A stretch of DNA of 64,000 bases from Amborella trichopoda. Its lineage: Eukaryota > Streptophyta > Magnoliopsida > Amborellales > Amborellaceae. A program made the position numbers and the translations under genes. Below the pieces are notes generated by a model. It made no database searches and was not told the DNA's origin. It saw nothing but the letters and a program-made list of their open reading frames with translations. Shown here in pieces: positions 55,657 to 64,000 of this stretch (positions within the stretch are counted from its first letter, which is position 1; every line of letters begins with the position of its first letter). Where the stretch lies: assembly GCF_000471905.2 (NCBI RefSeq), contig NW_006498572.1:261008-325007 (forward strand), in the 5' to 3' direction.

Positions 55657-55968
55657 TTGGCAGTTTTAACACGCACGATGGTTTGGACGCACTCGGCGGT
55701 TTGAATTTGAACGCGCACGACGGTTTGAATGTGCACGGCGGTTTGAACACGCACAGAGGTTTGAACGTGCACGACGTTTTGGATGCGCACTGTGGTTTGA
55801 ATGTTCACAATGGTTTGAACGCGCATGACGGTTTGAACACACATGACGGTTTGAACGCGCATGGTGGTTTGAACGCGCACGGTGGTTTGAACGCGCACCG
55901 CGGTTTGAACGTTCACAACGGTTTGAACATGCATGGTGGTTTGAACGCGCATGACGATTTGAATGTGG
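55657..55968 (+). repeat. 18-bp GGTTTGAACGCGCA(C/T)G-type array
   Basis: About 17 units of 18 bases such as GGTTTGAACGCGCACGAC, with one 24-base variant near the start. It encodes a six-residue periodic frame (GLNAHG), which is a consequence of the period. Not seen in A or B at this position. Confidence 0.9.
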
Positions 55969-56166
55969 TAGCATGTGGCGAGGGGCACGCTTGGTAACAT
56001 GCACTTGATAGAATGTGGAGGGGGTGCACTTGGTGCATGTGCTCGGTGGTTTAATTCGAGTCTTGGCTCAGGCTGAGAATCGACCCGACCCGACTTGTCA
56101 CTGCTTGGTCTTCTAGACTTGGATAGTCTTTCCACTTTGTGCATGGCAAGATTGGGAACCCCTGGG

Positions 56167-56174
56167 TATAAAAA
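56167..56174 (+). promoter_or_regulatory. Candidate antisense TATA box, element C
   Basis: TATAAAAA upstream of the plus-strand PMD-like ORF by about 900 bases, followed by TTTTACCATTTTAC, GACTAAG and CAGTGGGAGAG. Element A has TATATAA in the same context on its antisense strand (35591-35597). A TTTTGCAG|GCACAAG at about 57043-57050 just before the start codon could be an acceptor of a leader intron. Confidence 0.5.
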
Positions 56175-57061
56175 GACAGTAAAGTCCCTTTTACCATTTT
56201 ACTAAAAGGTAAACGACTAAGTGTTTTTACCAGTGGGAGAGGGCTTCCCAGCGAACAGTGAGAACTATCGACGATTGCGCACAAGGTCTCCAGGTGAAGG
56301 GAAGGCATAGTTGAGGGTTCTGGCCAGTCATAGTACCTTTTTCAATAGGTTCTGTGAGGGAGAAAGTTCCAGCAAGGAGGCGCGTAGGCTGCTAGTGGTT
56401 TTTCGGTGTGCTGGGAAAAGAAGGAGACGACCCATCAGTGAGCTATAGAGGGTTTTTCGATAGGGGCACATGGAATTTTAGTGGGATATAGGTGGTTTTC
56501 TGATGAAGTGGACATGCCGGGAAGAGGAGAAGAAGGCTCGGGAGTGAGCTGTAGCAGGTTTTTTGGCAAGGCACAACGGTTTTCGGTGAAGAGTTTATAG
56601 GCGAGCCGAAGGGTCTCAGGGTCCACTTGTGCGAAGGTGACAGGCGTGCTGGCATAGTGTCATGCATGTAGTGTATGACAGCTGAAAGGGCGGCATTTGC
56701 AAAGGCACAGTGTGAGGGTGACAGCGGCGTGTCACGCACGGCAGAAGGACGTGTGCGGCAGTAGATCATGCTCGGCAATAAGATGCATTTGGTAGTAGGT
56801 CGCACTCGGTAGTAAGGTGCATGTGGCAGTAGGTCGCGCTCGAAAGTAAGGTGCATGTGGAATCAAACGTGCATGGCGGTAATTATGCGCCTGACGTTGC
56901 GCACAACATCAAATGCGCAAGGTGGTGAGACAGGTGTGGCATCAAACGCGCACGACAGAAAATTTTTGCACTCGACGGTGAAAAATGCGTACGACGGTTA
57001 AAATGTTCTCAATGGTAAATGCGTGTGGTGGTCAAGCTAAGCATTTTGCAGGCACAAGTGT

Positions 57062-60000
57062 ATGCTCCCAATGGCTGAGCCTTCAAGCGACAGATGCTCT
57101 GAGGTAATTCTAGAGGTGAAAAACCTTCCCCGAGCAGGAGAGTTGTGGACCAGCAGTTTTACTAGCGCCAGCTTGGTCAGGGGGGACCCTCTTTGGCTTG
57201 TAGAGCCTTCATGTAAACCAGAGTGGCCGCTGAGTGTCACCTTCATCAGCAGACCAATGCATTTTGAAGCCCGCAAAATTAATGATGGCACCGTTTCAGC
57301 TGAAGAGGGGGTTGCATTTCTTCATTGCTTGCATAGGGAGGTGGCTTCCAATGAATACCTTCCTACTATCGGGAAGAGAATGGTCAAGACAAAGGGGTTG
57401 ATATGGTCTCCTACTGGGCTTCGAGTGCAAGGGGAGCATCAGTTTCTGAGGGGTATTCTTCCTGAACCCTTAATGTGTTGCAACTGTATGCAGACATGCT
57501 CGGGCGTGCCTCCCTGTCAGCAGTAATTCAATGCTCAGTGGGGTATTTCGATTAATGCTCCAATACTATCAAGGAATTGTTGGAGACATGGAGTCACGTA
57601 AGTAACACGTGGCTCTTCGGTCATTGTGAGGTAGGGATCTCTCTACTGGATCTTCATTTTATCAGTGGGCTACCATTGATGGGGGTGATGTATGACGAGT
57701 CCGTGCCTTAGAACTCAATCATTTTCGATAGGGTATCATTAGGTGGCGAGGCACCTCCTGCTAGTCTTAAGGAGATATTTTAGATCTACCAACTCGTTAG
57801 CTCTCAGTCCACTGGTGGTCATGTGACTTTTACTCAATGGTTGAGGTTCTTTTGTGGAGAATACCCTGATGCGGCTGAGTTGGATTGCGCTTTAGGGGGA
57901 ATGGGGAAGGTTGTTATACAAGAGATACCTCCCACTTATAAATGTCAGTTTGCGAGTGATGCCATTTTTTTGGCTTACCTGGCCTTATTCCTCTGTAAAT
58001 TTGTCTTTCCTCAGAGGGGAAGATGTAATTCGTCCAGGCTCACTTTACATAGCCTGTGACATGGCAAGTAGACGTCAATATGCCCTAGCACAATCAGTCT
58101 TGTGCAACATTTACTATAGGCTGGGGGCTGTGTCAAGAGGAAAGCCCTACAAAGGCAAAGAAGGTGGTCTTGGACTGGTGAGAGGCGAGGCTTTTCCTGG
58201 GGACTTCAAGACGCCATTCCCAGTTATTATGTGTTCAGGTGGCTTGCAACATACTTCCCCAGCACATATACCAGAAACCTGATTTTGGAAGAGAGAATGT
58301 GTCCCCATCTGACGAAGATTGAGGGGCAGAGGGCCGGTTTCCATACCCCCAGGCATGCACGACGTTTGTTTGGCAATGAGTCCTCTAATCTACGTCGAGT
58401 CCTATTCCAGGTGGAGGGTTTCACAGATCGTGCTTTTGTAGATGAGCTTGGTCATGAGTTGGATGATGCTTCTAGGGGCATCTGGGTGCTCATGTATCAT
58501 CTAAGCATCAGAGGAAGGGTCTTAGCCTATCGGACCCCATATAACGCAAAGCTCGAAGGGTACTACCCCCACCGCTTCGTTCATCAACATGGGCTCAATC
58601 AGGGGTGTCCTTCCCCAATCTTATTTGAGAAGCGTTATGGGAAGGTAAGTGCTGAGAAGACGGAGGAACTGGGGACTCTCCGTGAATCATGGAAGGCAGT
58701 CCATGTTCGCAGTGCTTCGTCGACATGGTTAGAGGTCACTGAAGTGAACAAGTTTGTCGTGCCTTACTTTGGCAGAATGGGCTGAGTGATCGCGGCATAT
58801 GAGCGTTGGGGGGGGATGATCAATAGTGGATACTGAGAGGTCACCCACTCCTGGAAGGAGATAAATAGTAGTTGGCTCCAGGAGAACAAGTAGGGGAAGA
58901 ACTTCATAGCCCCTCCTTTTGGTCGGGTCCTTGAACCGGATTATCCCCAGAACTTCGAACAACTTGGGGTGCCCCGAGAGATAGCAGCAAACGAGACATC
59001 GCTGTAAATGCTTGTTCTGAAGGAGAGAACGGGAACCCTCTTTGACAACCTAAGTTCCATTTTTGAGTGGGAAGAAGGTCGTAGGGTTCTCGACTAAGAG
59101 GGGTATCCGGTCCAGGATCTGAATGCCCTCATAAGGAGTGGCCCTCATAGTGCCCCCGCTACGGGTTTTTCACGTGGTGAGGCCTCAGGGAAAACTGCAC
59201 CTTCTTAAGAAGGGAAGAAGAAGAGGAAGTATTCTATGCTCATAGATTCTTCTGAGTCCCGGTCCGCTGCTACACACTCCCGGAGGTGCAAGAGTGCTAG
59301 GTCATCTTCTGTGCTGAGCCAGTAGTTAATGCTCCATCCCCTATTACTTCAAAGGTTCAGGATGATGATGTTAGTGCTTCCAAGCCCATTATTATCCCTT
59401 CGAATCAGGAGACGACCCTTGACCCTAGTGTGACGTCACCAGTGCACGAGGTAGCTCATGTGACGTTTGAGCCAATCCGTGAGTTGACCCTAGTGCCATA
59501 CTCTCCAAGGAGAACGAGTTTAGACTTGGCTCCATGTCATGAGGAAAATGCCCCTTCAAATTTGGCCGAGGCAAGTGGAGCTACAAGTGGTGGCAGAGAT
59601 TTGTTAGAGGAGAGGAGCCCATCTTCAATAAGAAACCTGAAGCGATTGCTTCAGACGAGGTGGCTTTGTGTGATGAAGGCCTGGATAGTATTCGAGGGGG
59701 GGGGCCCTAAGGAATCTGTTGGTATGGGTTAGAGGTCGCACTTCCAGAAACGGCTATAGACATGGCCATTGTTTCTGTAGAAATGACTCCGGTTGTGATC
59801 ACGTCACCTGTAATTCCCTTGGCAGAGGTGATCTCGATCCTTGACTTGACCTTAACAGAGGCTCGAGGCAGCGTTGATCCTGGCATGGCTGAGGATGTGC
59901 TTCGCGCATGCCTTTGGCAGTTAAGCGGAAGATCCCTCTCAGAGCTTGGCCCAACATTTGCCAAACTCCAGATATATGTCCTCGCACTGCGTGCTATTGA

Positions 60001-60478
60001 GGGCGACCTGGAGGTCTTTGACCACTTCGACCATCTCATGAATGAAATGGAGGGCTGAAGAGTGAAGGGGCTACAACAGGAGGCAGAAACAAGTGAGTTG
60101 GCTTCTTTCGAAACGTCACTCATGCGTCGTCGTGAGGAAGTGGGCTCCTACGTGCAGAGGAAATTCGTCGTGGCCAGTCAGCAATCCAATCTCAAGAGGG
60201 AGGGAAAGGCCCGTTTTGAAAAGATAGGAGCCATAAAGGGGGAGATGCAGACACTGAAGGATGAGTTTGATGAACTTGAGCAAGAAATGAATCAGAGGAA
60301 GGCCTGGATGTGGTCCTAGGTGAGGAGGTATCAGAACTCGTCCGCACCATTGAGTTAGAGACTGCCTTTATGGCACAAGAGGCTCAAAGGGTGGCTGAAC
60401 CGATGGAGCATGCTCAAGGGGCTAAGGTGGCGTCGGAAGGGCCCTGGGTGAAGATTAATGAGATCATCAACCATTTCT
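57062..60478 (+). pseudogene. Antisense PMD-like ORF of element C (degenerate)
   Basis: Start ATG at 57062 or, by alignment to A, ATGGCT at 57071. Segments in order are PEWPLSVTFISRPMHFEA (57218 on), LPTIGKRMVKTKGLIWSPTG, ETWSHVSNTWLFGHCEVGIS with LHFISGLPLMGVMYDE (about 57585-57700), FTQWLRFFCGEYPDAAE, IFLAYLALFLCKFVFP (about 57965-58012), then FRWLATYFPSTYTRNLILEE (58234 on). A ~180-residue block follows to 58785, then an acidic linker and a C-terminal coiled coil (60062-60478, QEAETSELASFETSL onward). This fits a plant mobile domain (PF10536) protein fused to a coiled coil. Stops (for example 57709 TAG) and frameshifts (about 58010, 58230) inactivate it. In host proteins PMD occurs in nuclear silencing factors; a role for the element is not known. 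Confidence 0.72.
58786..60061 (+). pseudogene. Acidic linker of the antisense ORF of element C
   Basis: Broken frames rich in Ser, Glu and Pro (for example EKTAPSEEGKKKRK-type and NLAEASGATSGGRDLLEERS) match the acidic Ser-rich linker of A at 14400-15280. A conserved segment at 58960-59200 (NLSSIFEWEEGR, EGYPVQDLNALI) matches NLTSIFQWREGRKVPIHEGC in A. No separate gene. Confidence 0.5.
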
Positions 60479-60890
60479 AGAAGTAGCTTCATTCCTTCTT
60501 CCTCTTTCTTGTTTCATTTTTTTTTGCTGTATACAGATACTTGTACACAAATATTTGCCCATAGGAATGAAACGACACTTTTTGCCTTTTGAATGTATTG
60601 TTCATGGCTTGTATTTCTTCATTTTTCATTACTGCCTTCTAGGAGACTGCATGACAGTAAGGGGCACTCCATGTAGATACATTTGCTCTCACAACTTACT
60701 TATGATGCCCTCTTGGGCTTTCATCGTGCCCCATCTTTTTATTTGACGACTTTTATCCACGATAGCTGGTGATGCTACCATGCCCCATCATTTTTTGTTT
60801 CTTTTGACGCTTCTGCCCATGGTGCCCATTTTGGTTTTCCCCATGTCCGTCTTTTGACATTTTTGTCCACCACTCCCTTTTGGGTTTTCG
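60479..60890. other. Short spacer between antisense ORF and gag-pro tail, element C
   Basis: Contains ACTTGTACACAAATATTTGCCC and AATGAAACGAC, which match the 3' flank of the antisense ORF in A (about 13290-13330) and hold a possible AATGAA poly(A) signal. In an autonomous Tat element, pol would sit here; it is absent. Confidence 0.5.
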
Positions 60891-61382
60891 TCATGTCCAT
60901 CTTTTCAGAGATGAGATATGAGAGGAGGTAGAGTACCCGAGCCCTTCTCTTGTGGTGTGGCAAGCAGCTGCGACCCCAATGACCAAGAATGAAGCGGAGG
61001 TTCCCTTGGTTTCCTTTTCGCCTCTTAGTTGTTGATTAGTCAGGGTCTCATAGTTCATCATCCTCGTGATGCGATGAGCCTGCTGACTATACAGACCCCA
61101 ATCAGGGGAGGTTTTGGCCTCTGAATGGGATGGGTTCTTTGAGACCTCATGTTCTTTATAGCTCTTTAATTCGGACATGAATCCCTCCAGGGGTTTTGAA
61201 GGGGCTTCTTCCACTTTGGCCTTCCCTTTATGTAAGACTTCTAATTGGTTTTGAAGACCTTGCATTTCTTTTCTTAGCTCGACAAGAGTAACTTGACTTT
61301 GATGGTGGGGCGAGCAGTTTTCATTTGGCTTCTCTTCTACCAAGGAATCAAGGATGTGAAGGACTCTTAAGGAGTCACACAC
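60891..61382 (-). pseudogene. C-terminal gag-pro tail of element C
   Basis: A 163-residue open frame with a coiled-coil-like LVELRKEMQGLQNQLEVLHK, then YSQQAHRITRMMNYETLTNQ and a C-terminal CHTTREGLGYSTSSH. The same segment closes gag-pro in A and B. It is the longest intact version of this tail. Function unknown. Confidence 0.6.
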
Positions 61383-61658
61383 CTAGGCTAGCCCTTGGGC
61401 CAGATGAGGGACAACTTCTTCTTTAGGGGTTGGGATGCTAAGGATCCTGTAGTTTAGCTGCTGTTAGGCTTTTACCTTGAGGAGTGCAATAGGGATGTGC
61501 AGGACATTCTATTGGTCTGGCGTATAGGTGACCCTTGGGGCCAGAGCATCTACTCTCATGACTTCCTTGGGGTCGACAGTAACAATTGGTTTAGCAACCA
61601 GTGGGAGTGACTCTAAATCGGAAGAGGAGGGGAGAGCCTCACCTTCAGGGGAAGCAGG

Positions 61659-62550
61659 TTACAGTTTAGGAAGAGGGAATGGAGTATTGGGGTGGATAGA
61701 GGTTAGGGGGAGGATTTTGTAGTCTATCTCTTCTTCCTTAAACATGTCCAAGAGCACCCATCCTACATCCTCAGCGTCTTTGTGAGGGGATGGTTCCGCT
61801 ATTCTTACAGATCTCCTATCATCATCCTTGGGTTCTTCGGATGATACCGGATCTACGTAGTAGTACTTTGCATTGGCATAATGCGTCTCGACGATGGGAA
61901 ACAGCCTTTTGTCAGCATAGATCATGTACTGTCTCCCATCCCGACTGTACTTAAAGCATTGATGAAGGGTGGACGGAACCACTCCTTGGTCATGCATCAA
62001 AGGGAGACCAAGGAGGATGTTCTACGAGGTGTCGGTGTCGATTACATGGAACTGGGCATAGTCATTTAATTCACCGTTCTTGAGACGAAGGTGAACAGTG
62101 CCTGCTGGTTTCTCTCCCGACTGATTGAACCCCTAAACTATGATGTTCACCGGTGTGAGGTCTTCAGATCCCAGCCCTAAACGATCGAGAATCCTTCTTG
62201 AGATTGACAATTGATCCCCTGTCTAGCATAATTCGGCTAATGAGGCACTCATGCAACTCGTCGGTTATGAAGAGCGGCTGGTTGTGGAACTTTCTGCCCA
62301 ATTAAAGGTCGTCATCAGAGAAGGTGATTGCCAGGCAGCTGTTTAGGAGAGCAGGGTCCACTTCGAGGGGCTCTACTTTGTTTTCATATACCTCTGGGCT
62401 GGAACGAACTTGGACAAGGGCCATACAATAGTCTCTTGAGAGCACAAGGGCATCATAGACACTGAGAAGGGCACGGAGCTTTCTCAGGTGTCCAACCACG
62501 TCATACTTGACCTTGTCATCGTCGATCTTTTGAACTCCTAGACCCGCCAC
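61659..62550 (-). pseudogene. Aspartic protease region of element C
   Basis: KVKYDVVGHLRKLRALLSVY and the Glu-rich linker up to 62302, then IMLDRGSIVNL with the catalytic codons at 62215-62223, and QGVVPSTLHQCFKYSRDGRQ at about 61984-61925. DGG is changed to D-R-G. A TAA near 62302 (Gln in A and B) and a frameshift close to 62190 break it. Confidence 0.75.
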
Positions 62551-64000
62551 GGGTCTGGGTGGTATGGTAGCTTGTAAGGTAGGCTTAGGTGGTGGAACCT
62601 TGTTTTGGGGTACCGACTGGCTTTGCTTTGCAACCGGTATGGATTGGAGCTATTGTGAGGATTGGGTAGGTCAAGGTTACGCAATCAGACTTGGTGCCAA
62701 CTGGCTAGGTTGTGTAGTTGAGCCTAGTGTGGGCCGGTTAGATTGGGTGACACGAGTATGTGTTGGTGAAATAGAGGTTGAAGGAGGTTGAGGGTTTGGA
62801 GATGGTTAGGTGTATGGAACCAATGGTGATCCCGGGTACTTAAGGAGTGGTGGATTGGTTGGTGTGTTTGGGTATGGGATGAGTGGCAGACCAGGATACT
62901 TCAAGAGCCTCGGTTTCTGCATGAGCGGCTGTAACTTCCTGCTTGATCTGAGATCGCTTAGGTTAGTGTTAGTCACTGCTTCAGAGATCTGCCCCATGTG
63001 GCATGCTTCGTGAGAATGGAAGCTCTGCCTTCTTGACTCTCTCAGCCGTTGTTCGAAGTCAGGCTCGGGAGCCCATTGGGCTCCCTTGGCCTTGGGATTC
63101 TTGTGCTGCCTGATGAGCTCCTAGGTAGTGGGAGGAAGTTGCACGCTGACCCTGGATGCCATGGTGTCAACGATTGTCAAGAGCCCAGCTGCTTGGGCCA
63201 CCGTCTTTTTCAGTTGCTTTCGATGCCGCTGACTAATGTTGCAATTTTAAGCTCATTGTCAAGAGCGTCAAAGTTTGGGCATTTGCTAGATGAACCTGCA
63301 TAACATATGTTAGCAGAAGAAGAAGAAGGGTTAGAAGAATCGGGAACTGAAGATGGGGGAGAGATTTTAAGGTCCTCACTCAGATTGGATCAATCTAGGT
63401 AGCTTTTAGCGTCATCATCAGAATTGGACGTGTGCAGGGAATCTTTTAGGTCTTCACCCTGCTTGGACCGCTGGGGGGTGCTTTTTATGTCGTCACCCTT
63501 ATTGGACGTATTGGGAACCTGAATAGAGGAAGGTTCAGGAATGCCCCCTTGATTGGTTGATTGGACCGCTGGTTTTGGTTAGTGAAAGCGACTGACTCGG
63601 TGAAGAAATCCTTCACGGTTGGTTATGGAGGAAGGGGCTTGAGGAATTCAACCTCAGTCTAGGGTTGGGGGACTTTCCTTTTTTGGTGAGTAGCCCTTGG
63701 TGCTCATCTCCTTTTACCATATTTGTGAACAGGCTAGGCTAACTAGGTTCGCGTAGCTTGGGAGCTGGCTTTACTTGGCGAACCGCTTCCCTTCTCATGG
63801 ACTTCATTATGTTTTGTCCTTTATAGACTTGTCATGGTTGGGAAGTTGAGGGTTCGTCAGACTCAGAAAGTGTAAGTAAAGTGTCCTCCTTGGACTTTCT
63901 TCGTGACTATGGATTGAAAGCCGAAACACCTATCTAAATCATGGCCTCTTATCTGGTGATACGAGCACCAGAGGTTCTCAGTTCCTCGAGCGAGGTGCCT
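62551..64000 (-). pseudogene. C-terminal half of gag, element C, truncated by the window
   Basis: A Pro/Leu repeat KYPGLPLIPYPN and KYPGSPLVPY (62806-62997) corresponds to KFPGPPLLPRPN in A. A Ser-rich stretch and DDVKS-type repeats follow at 63300-63500. At the window edge the minus strand encodes LWCSYHQIRGHDLDRCFGF, a CxxH...GH....C knuckle like those of A and B. Capsid and 5' LTR lie outside. Confidence 0.65.

Larger units (their letters stand above)
49926..64000 (-). mobile_element. LTR retrotransposon C (Tat/Ogre-like), 3' part, runs off the window
   Basis: On the minus strand the 3' LTR is 53224 down to 49926 (TGTTTGAAGG...AGGCACCTAACCA). Above it lie the pre-LTR block, a 69-bp array, an 18-bp array, the antisense ORF (plus strand, 57062-60478), the gag-pro tail, the protease and the C-terminal half of gag, which reaches the window end. 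The 5' LTR must lie beyond 64000. Same architecture as A and no pol between protease and antisense ORF. Confidence 0.88.

Noticed and set aside
54764-55968. CRISPR-like appearance of regularly spaced repeats
   Set aside because: Units are contiguous and degenerate with no unique spacers, no leader and no cas genes; the DNA is eukaryotic.
55371-56144. 257-residue minus-strand ORF overlapping the 18-bp array, and its plus-strand counterpart 55653-55997
   Set aside because: Explained by an 18-bp period, a multiple of three; no counterpart in A.

Overview
This is plant nuclear DNA, probably from an angiosperm: gene-poor, heterochromatin-like and built almost entirely of old, nested transposable elements. 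The evidence is several-kilobase LTRs, Ty3/gypsy and Ty1/copia proteins, foldback MITE-like repeats, microsatellites and an antisense ORF resembling the plant mobile domain (PMD). I see no intact host gene, rRNA or tRNA. The genus cannot be told from the sequence alone.

Layout. 1-2134 holds a dispersed repeat (family D, minus strand) with a degenerate ~193-bp tandem array, a microsatellite pair and an assembly gap. 2135-3355 holds a foldback MITE family. 3385-42407 is one large LTR element (A, plus strand, LTRs ~3.5 kb). It is interrupted by a second, related element (B, plus strand, 18126-35448), which has LTRs of 2.5 and 2.8 kb and a perfect 5-bp target duplication CTCAC. 42408-42933 is a microsatellite plus another copy of the MITE, inverted relative to the first. 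42934-49925 holds a 20-bp gap, unclassified LTR-like sequence, a wrecked Ty1/copia element and a purine-rich stretch. 49926-64000 is the 3' part of a third related element (C, minus strand), which runs off the window edge.

How the parts work together. A, B and C share one design. A long LTR carries a TATA box and a pyrimidine-rich leader. It is followed by a primer-binding site and a sense-strand gag plus aspartic protease, but no reverse transcriptase, RNase H or integrase is visible. Then comes an antisense ORF (A and C; only a stub in B) with PMD-like segments and a C-terminal coiled coil. After it come GACCTTAAACTG-type tandem repeats and the 3' LTR. The antisense ORF appears to have its own TATA box, conserved between A and C. 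These look like non-autonomous relatives of the Tat/Ogre lineage of Ty3/gypsy that carry a host-like antisense gene and depend on an autonomous partner for pol. All copies are broken by stops and frameshifts, several of which look like cytosine deamination.

Boundaries of LTRs were placed by comparing the five LTR copies by eye. Protein assignments rest on motif recognition and comparison between copies, not on database searches.
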